The notes below the pieces were generated by a model, which was not told the DNA's origin, searched no databases, and saw only the letters and a program-made list of their open reading frames with translations. 64,000 nucleotides of DNA from Primulina eburnea. Lineage: Eukaryota > Streptophyta > Magnoliopsida > Lamiales > Gesneriaceae. Positions 13,171-26,000 of the stretch are shown one piece after another. Location of the stretch: the NCBI RefSeq assembly GCF_022965805.1, contig NC_133116.1, forward strand, positions 2,666,001 through 2,730,000, read 5' to 3'. A program made the position numbers and the translations under genes. Position 1 is the stretch's first letter. Each line of letters starts with the position of its first letter.

Positions 13171-15444
13171 TTGATGGTTCTTGATCATAATTTAATTTGA
13201 GGTCGTGGGATTGAGGAAGTTAAGTTATTCTTTTATTAAGCTCAATGGATGTAAATTTTTTTTCCAGTGGCATCAAATTAAATCAACTCCAGAAAAATTC
13301 TTGGTTGTTCGAGTTGTAATTATGATGGGCAACAAAGTGAATTGGGTAAATGACAAGATAGATTTGGAGCTTCATAGTCGAATATTTACTTGAATTCTTC
13401 GGTTTTTAAAATTATTATGTGGTTCATTCAAAAATTTACTGCTTTCCATTTAATTAGTTGGAGTATTTTTTACCAAAAATGAAATTAATTAGGGAATGAG
13501 TTGTTTAATATATGATATGTTCAAAGATTTTTATTTTTAAAATTATATAAATACATAAACTGAACTATAAATACATAAACCTTAATTAATCATTTCGTAA
13601 TTTAATTTATTTCCTGTATTTCGCGTTTTGCATTTATTAAAAAATGAATGTACGAGAATTAAAGATGGCCACGGGACGAGTTCGGAGCGGGTTTGGCCGA
13701 ACTCGATACCCTCTGATCAATTGTCATCCCTAATTCTCATTTGGCCAAACTCGAGATCCACCCAGCTAATCCTGTGAACAAGACGGGTTCAATTTGGATT
13801 GGAACTATTGGATTGATAAAAATAATAATACGTTTTTAAAACACAACAGATCCTGACTGTTTAAAAACATTTTATTCACAAGAAAATAATACAAACACCA
13901 ACTGTTAGCTTTAATGATTTGAGTTGTTAGGGTAGCTTAAATTGATATTTAGAATATTAGATGTATAGTCTGATACGTGTGTGCTAAGTTGTGCAGCTTG
14001 ATATTTGACTAAATGAGACTGTTGGAGATCTTATATATTGTAAATCAGAAAGACGTAATGTTCTCTTTTTGTTATCTATCGATTCATTATTTGTTCACTT
14101 TCGAACTTGCATATTTATGGTTGAAAAGTTTCAATGGACGGATATATTTTTCAACGATAATTTGTACTAACTCCCGACATAATGATCTTGTCGTTTTCAA
14201 TCATCTTACACTTAAATAAAATGTCATTTAATGTCTATTTGATTTTTTTGAGTTTAACTCTTTTCGTCTCTGAAGATTTGATTGAATTTCGATACTTTGT
14301 GAAAAAATCTGTCAATCGGGAGTTGAGACAATATGGTGTTTTGATTACTTTAATTGGTAGTATTTGAACAGCTCGAGTTGCAATATCCACATAATTGATC
14401 AGCTAAACTCTGATCGGTTAAACTCGAACAATTAAATATTGATCATTTCAGCGGTTCAATTTGAAACAAATTCTTAAGACGATCTTCCGATGTTATGCAG
14501 CTTCAACTCTGGATATTACGTTGAGTGGTTTGAGTTATCAAATAGCTAGAAACTTGTATATACATATATATATATATATACACATATATACATATACATA
14601 TATATATATATATTTTTTTTAAAAAAAAACGGATATCTGAAAAATGTTAAGTGGTTGATATATATACAGAAGAAGACCCCTAATTGTGTATCTTGCTTTT
14701 TGATTGTTTTTGTTCTTTCAAATTGGTCCATCAAATAATATCACAATTATCCGTATGAGATCGGTTTAGAATTATATTTCGAGTTGAATAAAATATTCGT
14801 ATAAATATTATTTAGGACTCTATGAGAATTTTAATTAAAACAATAATAAATAAATACGATATACGTGAAAATAAACAAATCATATTTTACGAAAAAATAC
14901 CTTTAGATTTATTAAAAAAGATGTCTGTATTTTTATCAATAGTATTGCAATATGGTTTATATCTCTCGAATTTTAGATCGTGTAGGTTTGTCGTATGAAG
15001 AACACACGATGCGTACCCTAATTTCATCATTCCTTCAACTCTGCATTATGATCAATTTCCCCCTAAATTACCAATCAATTTTTTAAATTAATTTTTTGGG
15101 TATTTATAAATTGAGGCTAAGCAAAAGTAATGACGAAGTCAAAGCGATCGAATACTTTGTGTGATGACTACTAGCTAGGGTACTCATATATTGTCCCCTT
15201 TGGTGGAGTCACATGTAAAATACAGTTGTGCTTTGACAAAATATAAAGCTGCAAAATTAGTACTTTAATATTATATATAAATAATTAATTTCTGAAAGAA
15301 AATGAAGGTCACATCCCTATCATGCACGAAAATAGAAAGGGATTTTCATATATATTTTTTGAAACAAAGAATTTTGGACATGTGAACTTTAATTGTCACA
15401 TAGTTATTAGCTGTCATCCAAGATATGTATGTATTCCCATTCCC

Positions 15445-15499
<55 letters not shown>

Positions 15500-15936
15500 C
15501 TTAGGCACTTTTCTCAATGTGGTTTAATCATAAATTCATACGTCTATTCTACATCAAACATAAGTTTGGGGACTCCATAATATATGTCCATGGGACCCTT
15601 CATTAATTTATTCAAATTATTGAATATGAAATTTTTCTTCATTTATTAATACTTTTTAAATTTATACAAATCGACGAATATAATATAAAGTTACAAATGC
15701 AAGGGAACATCTACAATATTCTTATCAAAATCTCAACTTGTCTTCTTGTTCGAAATTATATAAACTGATGCCGCGCGCCTACATTTCACATGCGTCTTTT
15801 ACATGTTTACCACTTTTAACGGCGTGATGAGACGATGATTTGAATATGAATATGTGGCGATAGAAAAAATATCAATAGATATGATGAAACGATGACTTGA
15901 ATATGAATGTGTGACGATAAAAGAAATATCGATAGA
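13171..15936. other. Intergenic, no recognised gene
   Basis: AT-rich spacer. About 13661-13731 has a pair of inverted gatggc/gtcatc-type ends with cgggtttggccgaactcg inside, which looks like a decayed short transposon. AT microsatellites lie at 14557-14615 and 15449-15496. Open frames at 13205, 14013 and 14182 have no support. Confidence 0.5.
15449..15496. repeat. (TA)n microsatellite
   Basis: About 48 bases of uninterrupted alternating T and A. Confidence 0.95.
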
Positions 15937-16666
15937 TAGGGGTGGGCAACGGTCGGTTTGGTTCGATTTTAGTCTACAACGGTTCGGTTTTCGGTTTTGA
16001 ATATCTCTAGTCCAAAACCAAACCATTTTATTACGGTTCGGTTCGATTTTTTTGTAATACGGTTCGGTTTTTACGGCCGGTTATATACGGTTGGCTAAAA
16101 TTTATTGAGAGATAAAATTATATGTCACTTTATGTCTTTAAAATCTAAATCATAGTATTTTTCAAATATTTAATTTGTGAGACTAGATCATTTATATATA
16201 TATATATATATATATTTTTATATATAACATGTGTTGTGTATAAACATGTCATACGAATATAATAACTATATATAACTAAGTACCCATGTAAACACGGAAA
16301 ATGCATGAATCCAACGGAATATTCAGCTGATGAGTGGTGAGAAATAAGAGAAAACGATCGGATTGAAAAATTGAGGGTTAATGATACTAAGTTCCTAAAT
16401 CTTAATAGGCCCATTATATATAAAAAAGACTTATATTTAACAATAATATGACCCATTATACATAAAAACCTTATATTTAACAAAAATATGGCCGGTTCGG
16501 TTTTTCGGTTTTTTTGGGACTTAAAACCGAAAACCGAACCGAAAAACCGAACTTTATATATTTTAAAACCATAACCGACCAAAAAACCGATAAAACCAAA
16601 CCATTTAAACCGAATTATTCGGTTCGGTAGGTTTTTTCGGTTTTTCGGGTTTTATGCACACCCCTA
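15937..16666. mobile_element. Non-autonomous hAT element with perfect 8-bp target duplication
   Basis: The 730-bp element starts TAGGGGTGGGCAACGG and ends TTATGCACACCCCTA, giving a terminal inverted repeat TAGGGGTG(G/T)GCA. It is flanked by perfect duplications tcgataga at 15929-15936 and 16667-16674. Subterminal regions are packed with cggttcggttttcggttt and the complementary aaccgaaaaaccg motifs, as in plant hAT elements. It encodes no transposase; the 145-codon minus-strand frame inside is a by-product of the repeats. The intact duplication suggests a fairly recent insertion. Confidence 0.93.
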
Positions 16667-16674
16667 TCGATAGA

Positions 16675-17187
16675 TAAGGGAAGTTTATATTGTATAAAGA
16701 TTTAAAAAAAAATTGATATTATATATGAGTTGAATAATAAATGTGATAAAATATAGATGAAGTAGAGATATTGATTAATGTATAAAGATAAATAATATAT
16801 TATTGATATGTTTTTTACTTACATAATTATTATGTTTACTATTTTATAATATCTTAAATATGATGGCAAAATTTAAACCAAACAAGTCAAAAAGTATAAT
16901 TGTAAAAATTCATGTTTATTATAGTTACCATATGCTTATCATGTGAGTGGAGATATACGTACGTATAATATGACAAACATATAGTGTCACTAATTAATGA
17001 AATCGAAGTGATTTAAAAATGAGAATACCATGAGATAAATAAATTTTTTTTTTACCACACTTTCATTAAGCCAATACGCCAAAAACAATATTTTTATTTT
17101 ATAGTGTTCCGTGTGTAAAATGATCGCTATTTGAAAAATCGATATTTATCTTATCAATAGCAATAAAGACTACTTAAATATATTAAA
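16675..17187. other. Intergenic AT-rich spacer
   Basis: No gene or clear repeat recognised between the hAT element and the solo LTR. Confidence 0.5.
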
Positions 17188-17192
17188 ATAAT

Positions 17193-17977
17193 TGTTGGAT
17201 TAAAGGTATTGGATTGTGAGGTTTATGGACTTTTCATATGAGTGAATAGAAATCCGGAAAGGTGAGTTTGTCCCACGTCGAAAAAATAAAGTGATATAGA
17301 TAAATTTATATTATGTTACATTTTATGGAAATGTGACAATGATTGATCAAGATGCTCTCTCTTGTGCACGTCAGCGCAAAGGGTGCAAATTATGGACCCG
17401 ATTTGAACTAGAAAATGTTTGACTTGTGTGCAAGTGTACGAGCGTGACTTGAGTGCGTCGAATGTCGGATCAATCAAGGCAAAAATCGCCTAGCCAATCT
17501 ATGTCATCTTTTGTTTTATTTTTGTTTTTTTCCTTGGTTGAGACCTTTCACATGTCCTTGAGACCTTTCGTCTGTCCCAACTTTTGGTGCTTCGTCTGCC
17601 CCAACTTTTGGTTCTTCGTCTTCCATATTTATAGCAACCTTTAGATTTTCATATGGCTGGTATTTATATGTATAAATAGAGGATGTGCCAAGCCTAAAAG
17701 ACACATCGAAATCCACTTACTCCTACATCTCTGCATCTTGCTGCTGCATGTTTCCTGCACCTCTGCTCCTACTTCGTCCGCTGATAAAGTCCATGAACTG
17801 TTTTGTTCGCTAGCATAGTGATTTGTGCAACATCATTGTTGGTCTATATATATGTCTCGGTTTGGTTTTGTTTTCCTTTGTACGATAATCATATTGTAAA
17901 CAACACACTTGTTTCGATTACTGTTTTATCTTTAACAATTCATTTATATGTCATTGTAATTATAATTTTTTTTAACA
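17193..17977 (+). mobile_element. Solo LTR of a retrotransposon with 5-bp target duplication
   Basis: The 785-bp unit begins TGTTGG and ends TTTAACA (TG..CA ends). It is flanked by identical ataat at 17188-17192 and 17978-17982. A TATA box (tataaata, 17671-17678) about two thirds of the way along, followed by a likely transcribed R region, gives plus orientation. No internal domain follows on either side, so this is a solo LTR left by recombination. The lineage (copia or gypsy) cannot be told from the LTR alone. Confidence 0.85.
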
Positions 17978-18498
17978 ATAATGACATTACATTTTTTAAA
18001 TTTTAAATAATGTTCTTTTTTCTCCCCTGAACTTACATGTTACAAAGTTGACTGATTGTTGTAAAATAATTAATTTTGGTTGATGTAGTACAACAAGTGG
18101 AAAAGATAGAGGAAAGGACGTACAAAGATGAACACAAAGAAACAAAATGAAAAATGTAAGAGAACGCACCCTAAAAACCCTTCATGCTAGGATAGACGGG
18201 AGCACCACCAACCTTTTTCATGACAAGATTCGAATATTAATTATCGACCATGACTCGCTCTTTTTTCTCTAATTGCAAAAAAATAATAATAATAAACAGT
18301 AGTGAAAATTTCTGGTAAATTATGAATTGATTTTCAAATATAGAGATAATTTTTCTCCAAAAATATTTTCTAAATCGTCGCGATTTACTGGATGATTTCT
18401 TTTATCCCAAATTGAAGAAACGATCCCATGTAAAATGATCGAAAAATTACAATTTAGAAATATATTTCATCTTTATCTTTATTTAAATAATGATCATA

Positions 18499-18676
18499 CG
18501 ACTTGTGAGACGATCTCATGAATCTTTATATGTGAGACGGATCAACCATATCGATATTGACAATAAAAAGTAATAATCTTAGCATAAAAAGTAATAATTT
18601 TTCATGAATGGACCCAAATAAGATATATGTCTCACAAATTAATATGATCCGTGAGACCATCTCACCCAAGTTTTTT
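18499..18676 (+). repeat. 170-bp inverted-repeat element, copy 4 (full length, reference copy)
   Basis: The left end is acttgtgagacgatctcatg. The right end is ccgtgagaccatctcaccca followed by agtttt. The two ends form an imperfect inverted repeat of about 25 bp that is itself palindromic at gtgaga/tctcac. The core is cttagcataaaaagtaataa then cccaaataag. Confidence 0.85.
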
Positions 18677-19245
18677 CCATAAAATAATTCAAAAAAAAAA
18701 AAAACGGTTTCACTTTTCCAATACTTATAGTTAACACGTATAAAAATCAGGAAAAAAACAGCTAAATATAAAAACATAACAAAATTTTGAGACAATCGGG
18801 AAAAAAATTACACAGAGTTTGTGTCGGAGGAAAACCTATATATATATATATATCTATATATATAAATTATAATATGTATGTATATGACACAATAATAACA
18901 CCTATCTTTTAATATTTGTGCATTTATATTCCTATATGTGGAATCAAAACAAAGTGTTTCTACTTTGTATCAGTGATTCAGTAACGTTGCTATCAATACC
19001 ACCCAACGCCCATGCAAGATCATGTTCTTGAAGTTTGACCAAACCCATTAATTTGACCGAATAATTAATACATATTTCGATTATTATTACTTTTTATTTT
19101 CGTGCAAAACAACAAATGAAGTTAATGAGTCGGGAGGAAATTTTTAGGGCTTCCAGGATTCCTTTCAGTGTCGTACCACTGTTTTACATGAATAGGGGCC
19201 CTATCAACCATGTGATGCAATCCATGCACATACAGCAGTACTCAC

Positions 19246-19261
19246 GTACATACATACATAC

Positions 19262-19307
<46 letters not shown>
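19246..19307. repeat. (CATA)n/(TA)n compound microsatellite
   Basis: Tandem cata units pass into about 44 bases of alternating T and A. Confidence 0.9.
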
Positions 19308-19310
<3 letters not shown>

Positions 19311-19989
19311 AGTTTATTTGATTTGAAATGAACTTTTACAAATGTGATCAGATTAATTCCTTTGGTTCGAAGAAATGCGAAGCCAGATTTCAAGAACTCG
19401 TGATTCGGTTTTGATCTTCGGAGACGATCTATTGGAGTCATAATCGAAACAGAAACCTTCAAAGAATATCTTATCTTGTATTCAACAGAAATAAAATTAA
19501 GAATTTGAAATCATGGATTTCATTAATTTACGGAACAAGGATTTGAGAAAAATTAACATTTAGTTATTCATCAAATGCCAACACATATGCAGTTTATAAA
19601 AAAATGATGAGTAAGTGTTTGAGAGACGAGTTGATTTGATACACATTTTTAAAAAACAATGTTACTTTTGACATATAAAAAAAATTATTCTCTTAAAAAG
19701 ATCATATAAGAGTTTGTGTTTTCATAAATACCCCTGATCGAGCTATAATAAATCGGAGGCGTTTGGCCGATTAACATCATCATTGAATTATGAAGAATTG
19801 ATATCTCCTCTTAGTTTTATTATATTCTTTATTTCCACCAAACTTTTCCCCTTTAGATAGGAATGTACACCATGATTTGTACTAGGGTTTGTGATTATAA
19901 TTATGAAGCGCGTTCCATTATATATCACCATCGATAACAAACTTTTATTGTATCCATTCCATGGAATTATTAACGATATATCCTATAAA

Positions 19990-20872
19990 CTTAAACTAGA
20001 GCTAAACTCCTTAACTAATTATCAATTAACTATATATTAACCAACTATTAATCGTTTAATGCACCAAGTCACCAACTATTAATATTCTGATACTCCCGTC
20101 GAGATGGACAGTATTCTTTACTGACATCTTGGATGTTAATTGCGATAAACGAGATAGATGGAAGTGGTTTTGTGAAAATGTCTTGAGTTGTAAATATGAA
20201 CGGATGAGCATGACTTTTAGTGATCCTTCTTTGATTTTATCACGTAAAAAATGACAATCAATCTCAAAGTGTTTTGTTCGTTCACGGAATACCGGACTGT
20301 TGGCTAGAAGAATGGCTAATTGGTTGTCACAGAAAATGGTGGCTGGCGCCGATGTGGTTTTTCGAAGATCCTTTAGTAGTTGATTGAGCCAAAGAACTTC
20401 ACTAGTGGTAGTTGTTATGGCTTTGTATTCAGCCTCAGTTGTCATTTGCTTCTTGGTTCTCCATGAAATAAGAACATCTCCAAGAAATACACAGAAAACA
20501 GTGACCAACTTTCCGGTGTCCACACTTACACCCCTAACTGCATCTGAAAAAACTTTGTGATGGAGAGATGCTTCCGGGAAAAATACTCTTTGGGATAGCT
20601 CGTTCATCGAAAGATATCTGTTTACCAATGGAACCACGGAGACGCTTTGGGAGACACTCTTTTCCTAGCATGTAAACCCGAAGCTTTACCAATGGAACCG
20701 CGGAGTCGCTTTACTTCCAGTGATGGTGACACCCTTGCAGACATCAGTCAATATCGTTCGTGTTTTTTTATATATGCATACTAAAACTATAGCTAAACTA
20801 CTTAACTAACTATGTATTTACGAACTATTAATCGTCTAATACACTAACTATTAATAGTCTAATAATACATAT
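19990..20872. repeat. Flanking direct repeats around the copia fragment
   Basis: Left copy about 19990-20092 and right copy about 20774-20872 share agctaaact(c/a)cttaactaa, then aactattaatcgt(t/c)taat and ccaactattaata-type segments. Between them, taccaatggaaccacggaga (about 20624) recurs as taccaatggaaccgcggagt (about 20689). Confidence 0.65.
20056..20640 (-). mobile_element. Ty1/copia polyprotein fragment (RNase H end), decayed
   Basis: The minus strand encodes part of a copia RNase H domain: KVFSDAVRGVSVDTG, then VFLGDVLISWRTKKQ, then TEAEYKAI and IFCDNQLAI. These cover the usual acidic active-site positions. Farther on, the conserved DIFTKPLP phrase lies in a different frame (about 20165-20190), so a frameshift breaks the reading. 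Reverse transcriptase, integrase and gag are absent. The fragment is flanked by two related AT-rich direct repeats. Confidence 0.88.
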
Positions 20873-22756
20873 AAAAATTAAAATATATACCTAATTATAC
20901 TTTAATTTAATCTCGAAAAACTTAAAATGCAGAAACGAACGAGGGTGTCGAGCTCGAGCTCTTAGACCAGGCACATAAATTATATGCAGCTCGCCCAGTA
21001 CTAATTCCGGCACCAACTCCATGACAACAAATCTCTTGTTTTTGTTATAATAAAAATAAAAGAAAAACTCCGACATCGACCCGAAAGATTTCAGTTGCAA
21101 TAAGATTACAACGAAAACATTTACTTCTTCATTTATGTAAGGTACAGATATAAAAAGAGAGAACTTACTATGCTCCTGTTTAAGATAGAAGATCGGATTC
21201 GGGTCAGCCCACCAGAAATCCCCCCTCCCCCGTCGCTTTGGGCTACGAGTCAAGAAGTGAGAGCCACGTCAAAAATGAGAGCGTGGCGGACACTTATGAT
21301 CAGAACAGAAGTTGATCCATTGAACGGTAAGGATGTGGCGCGTAAGTACTGTGTAAAAGGTCAGTGACGTCATGGGTGAGTGAGTGACCAATCGTTGGTG
21401 TGAGAACCGAGGTGGGGGCGGCTCGAGAACCAAAGACTGTTGCATGTCTCTTACGTGGTTATTTGTGTCCCCCTATTAATTTATTATTATTCATTTTAAT
21501 AATAATATGTCATGTAATAAAAACATTGGCTTACACATGTATATATAATTAATTAATTATAATGTCATAATAATAAAGAGATCGAGATCACTTTTATTTC
21601 ATATTATAATTCAAATAAAATCATAAAATTGTAAAGATAGATATGATTAGATTATTTTTAACCAACTTAGAAACGAATAATTCTTTTTGTTGTACTACGT
21701 GCATGGCTTTTTACATTCTTTATATTATAATATTAATTTATATATAAACAAATTATAATGTATTGATGCTTTGGGAAAGCATCAATCACGTTCTACGACA
21801 ATCAATCATCTTTTGGAACGCGATGTCTTTGTTGTGATTTGTTTGGTGTGTCGAAAATCTATAGATGATTTCTATATGTTCAAGAGTTGGCTCGAGTAAT
21901 GTAACACTTTATCTCACGAGTTCAAAAAATCACCTAGATAACACTATGATTTTTGTTGATGATCAACTCTGATACCATTCTATCATACATTAGGTCTATG
22001 TCCATACATGCACGACTGTATGATACGTCCTAAAAAGTTATTTTATATTCATTTTTGTTTTATAAAAATGATTTATAAAAATAATTAACTTAATTGCTAT
22101 AATAGTAAATGGTACATTCATAAAACTCTTGAGAATTTTGGGTGTCTAGTATGGACATCACCTCGTCACGTGACCAAGCCACGGCTGCAGACCAAACCCC
22201 AAAGTAAAACCTCTTTTTTCTTTCTCATTACTTTATAATAATACCTCTGCGGCTGCTGCACCCCCTGTCTCTTTCTTTTGCAGATTCTTTTTACCCTCAC
22301 GCACACTCTCTTAGGGTGTGAGAGAGAGAGAGGGGAAAAAAAGAAAAAGAGCGTTTCTTTTTTCATCTTTTGTCATTATTTTTCACGTACTACAATGCAA
22401 TTATCTGCGCAAGTAGCTAAGCAGTACAGTCTCCACACATTTCACACACACACCGATGATAATATTAATTGATTGCTCCACAGTCTTCCTTTTGTTTACT
22501 TTGAAACCATGTCCCTGTTCCACATCAAGTGAAGTTTTGTTTTTGTGAGAAAACGGATAATAAACCCAAAAAACTGGAGGGGTCGTCTCATTTCTTACTT
22601 GTTGACGCATATTTTTCATGGTCAAACTTTGCAGAAGGATTTTATATATAGCCTGTAAAATTTAGTGTGTGTGAAGGGTACCGTTTTTTATTTATTTATA
22701 TTATTTATTTTTTTGGTGTTATTTTATCGGTGGGGGTGAGTATAAAAAGAGAGGGT
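20873..22756 (+). promoter_or_regulatory. Upstream region of the GIF1 gene
   Basis: Candidate control motifs include a palindromic TGACGTCA (bZIP site) at 21365-21372 and a GTCACGTGAC palindrome containing a G-box at 22165-22174. A TATATATAG box lies near 22640-22648. Pyrimidine- and purine-rich GAGA/CTCT tracts at about 22255-22345 look like plant promoter or leader sequence. The 120-codon minus frame at 20891-21253 has no recognised domain. Confidence 0.4.
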
Positions 22757-25714
22757 ATGCAGCAGCACCTGATGCAGATACATCCCATGATGGCGGCCTA
22801 TTACCCCAGCAACGTCACTACTGATCACATTCAACAGGTTTTCTTTTGCGTTCCTTTCTTGCTCCGATCCCCTCCATTTCCTCTGATCTTTCTCTGTGTT
22901 TTCTGCTCTTTCTTTTCACTTTTGGCATTTCTGCAAAAAAGCCCCATTGTTTGGTATTTATGACTTCACTTTGGGAGCAGAATTTTTTTTATGAAAGATG
23001 TCTTTTCTAGGTTCATGGGGTCTGAATTTTCTTGATGAGTCCATACCAGATGGCCAGCTATTATTCATGTGGGTGTTTTCTGATAGGGATTGGTGTTTGA
23101 TTGCTTGTACTGTCTTGCTAGCTGGAAAGTTGTAATCTTTTTTTGGGTTTGATATTCTTGATATAAACCATTCCATCCTAAAGTTCTTGGGGTTTTTTGC
23201 ACCATTTTCATTCTGGGATTTTTGGTTCCCATCTTCTTTAATAGCAAGACATGTGTGTACTGATAGGGTTTGGTATTTGACCTTAAAACTTTGCGAGTTT
23301 AATAAATCTGCCTAAAAAGACGCTATCTTTTATTGCAATTTTTAGGTTTTAATTTGGTGGTTGGGAGAAAGAGTTGAGAGGAATTCTATTTGTTCATCTT
23401 TTTGTCTTTTTGCTTTGTTCTTGATATTCCATTAACAAACCCTACACAGTGATTTTATGTACATATTCCATTCTTGTATTTTTAACCATTCGTTCTCCTG
23501 TGGGATTTTTCATTTTGTGATTTTGGTGATCTAGGTGAGTTTTCCCCAATTTCTAACCATTATACTTCTGGGGAATATGACCGTTTCTCGATTATGGTTT
23601 ATTATTACTACCGCCTAATTAGTTTTTCTTATAGCAGTATTAATTTATTCCTCGTGTCCTCCTTTTGAGGATTTTTAATATAGTATATGATGTGCTTATT
23701 TTCTTGTCTCATGTTCTTATTTATTTCATACGGTATCATTTTCTAATTGCCTATTTTCAAAAATATTTTGCATTTCAGTTTCTTTGATCCTTTCCTCTTA
23801 TTTGTTTTTACTTTGCTGCTGAAGCCGCTGTTTTTTTTTCTAACTTCTCTACTTGCATGCAAATTTTAGTTGAGTTTGTCATTTAACTTCGTTTTTCTGA
23901 AGAAGCTCATTTTGTAACGTTATGCAGTATCTGGATGAAAACAAATCGCTGATTTTAAAGATAGTTGAGAGCCAAAATTCTGGGAAGTTGAGCGAGTGTG
24001 CAGAGTAAGTGAAGGAGTACTTGTTCCAATTTTCTTGGTATTTTTGTATTATTTTGCTTGATTTGGGCATGATTACTAGTATATTTAGTTTCTGTTGACC
24101 GACTCTTGGTTCTCTTATTTTTTTTACGACCATGGGTTCCGGGATCGTTTGGATGTAGTGTTTCAGATCACCATCTTTTTTTTATGGTTCTTTTTAAGAA
24201 GATCATAAAGGTGACTCCATATTTTCTTTGCTTGATCTGATTTGAAACATGATGGTTGACGTTTTCAAGAACTTTCAAATTTGGCAATTCAGTTATTTGT
24301 AAACACTTGTTTGATATAATTTATTTTAGTGGCTCTTGAACTGAATACCCCGATTTTGAGCCATTGTGTAATAATAGTTATCCACTGGAATAGATTATGC
24401 GTTGTTTGTTTTAAAAAAATGAATTTGCAATTATTTTGAACTTCAAGCTGAACAAGAATTTGCCAGTAGTCAGCTCAGACATTGGCATGGTTTTGAAAAT
24501 AAGTGTCTCAATAAGTAGTCTATAACTTGGCTCTTTTATTTTTGAAGAAAAAATAATTTCTCAGAAGTTTGTGATCCGAGGATGTATCTTTCAAGCTTTC
24601 TTTCTCACGGAGTTCCTTTAAAGTGCATGGCCCTATTCATGTAAATTTCTTTTGTTAAAAATGTTTTGTGGTTGTCGAGTAACCGCAGCAGGCTGATTTC
24701 TTGGTTATTTATGGTCGATTTCTCAAGTCCAGATTGTATGATTTGAGCCTTGAGGGGAACTAGCAGACCAACACAATTGAAAGATCACCTGTGCTTGTGG
24801 TGTTCGCTTTTTTTTTTTTTCTTTTCAAAATAGTTGAAATTGGTAAATGTTGTGTCATATTGGTGATTTTGAAGCCATTTTAACTTATGAAGGTTTATTT
24901 TAGCGTTCCAACTTCATCGGTGTTCCAACGTTTTAGCTAGTACCGATCAGTACGTGCAATCATCTTACTTTACTTAAGCGCGCGTTGCTTGAGATATCAA
25001 ATTTATTTCCTTATATTTACCGTTTTGAACGTATCCCGAATTTTTGCTTGATTTCCAAGTTCTCTTTTGTGGGCGGCCTGAGAGTTGCGACGATTTCGAA
25101 TCGATCATTTGCTTGAGTCCATATTTTTAATATCTTGTAGGAACCAAGCTCGTCTGCAGCGAAACTTGATGTATCTTGCCGCCATTGCGGATTCACAGCC
25201 ACCGGCCATGCACTCTCAGGTGCATTACTAGGTTTCCTGTACTTTCTCAAGTCAATCGTTCTTCGCAAATTGCATTAATTAGTTGCATTATTACTTGGTG
25301 TTGCAGTATTCTGGTGGTGGGATCATGCAGCCTGGTGCACATTACATGCAGCACCAGCAAGCGCAACAAATGACGCCACAATCTCTTATGGCTGCTCGTT
25401 CCTCGCTACTTTATGGGCAGCAGCAGTATTCCTCCCTTCAACAGCAAGCCTTGCACAGCCAACTTGGGATGAGCTCTGCCGGAAGCAGTGGACTTATGCT
25501 CCAAGGTGAGCCCCATACCACAAGCGGCATTGGCAGCCTTGGTGTAGGTTTTCCGGATTTCAGCCGCAGCAGTGGTAGTGATAACCTGCTAGCCACCGGA
25601 CGTGCGCTTTCTGTTGGAAGCAGGCAAGAAATGGGGAGCCATTTTTCGGCTGAAGGGCGTGGAGGAGATGGGGGTGAAACCCTCTACTTGAAAGGTTCTG
25701 ATGATGGAAATTAA
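22757..25714 (+). CDS. GIF1: GRF-interacting factor 1 / ANGUSTIFOLIA3 (SSXT/SYT coactivator)
   Basis: Transcriptional coactivator that binds growth-regulating factors (GRFs) and recruits SWI/SNF remodellers to drive cell proliferation in leaves and other organs. Four exons join in phase to 214 residues: 22757-22837, 23928-24004, 25141-25219 and 25307-25714. The N-terminal SNH (SSXT) domain is almost invariant: MQQHLMQIHPMMAAYYPSNV, then HIQQYLDENKSLILKIVESQ, then SGKLSECAENQARLQRNLMY and LAAIADSQ. The C-terminal part is rich in Gln, Gly and Ser (MTPQSLMAARSSLLYGQQQY) and ends in the conserved GDGGETLYLK and SDDGN. Exon borders match the GIF gene pattern. The complete GIF1-type tail separates it from GIF2 and GIF3. 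Confidence 0.97.
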
Positions 25715-25953
25715 GGTAAGAAATGTCGAACCTCGACATTGACAAATGAACTTTAGGCTGTTGTGCTATATTGGGTCTGGTAAGAAACTTGTGTCGAAAC
25801 TGGGAATGGTATTGTTATGGACGTGTAATCTTCTATAGTAGAACACTATTTTGGTGTCAAAATCTTCAGATTCTCTCGAGTACTTTTTGGTGATGTAATG
25901 CCGTGTAAATTTATAGTTTTAAGTATCGCGTGGGCGATGTTATGCTCCCGTCC

Positions 25954-26000
25954 GATTTTGAAGGTGCGTAGGCATCCGATTTTGAAGGTGCGTAGGCATC
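25954..26000. repeat. 23-bp tandem duplication downstream of GIF1
   Basis: The unit ccgattttgaaggtgcgtag followed by gcat occurs twice in direct succession, in or just past the GIF1 3'UTR. Confidence 0.85.

Larger units (their letters stand above)
17983..20054. other. Intergenic spacer
   Basis: Contains a full copy of the 170-bp element (18499-18676) and TA-rich microsatellites at about 18838-18862 and 19246-19307. No gene recognised. Confidence 0.5.

Noticed and set aside
14557..14615. Alternating AT run as a possible origin or matrix-attachment site
   Set aside because: It is a plain microsatellite; no further signal supports a function.
16145..16582. 145-codon minus-strand frame
   Set aside because: It lies inside a non-autonomous hAT element and has no protein-like composition.
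20891..21253. 120-codon minus-strand frame
   Set aside because: No recognisable domain, low-complexity residues, and it sits in the likely GIF1 upstream region.
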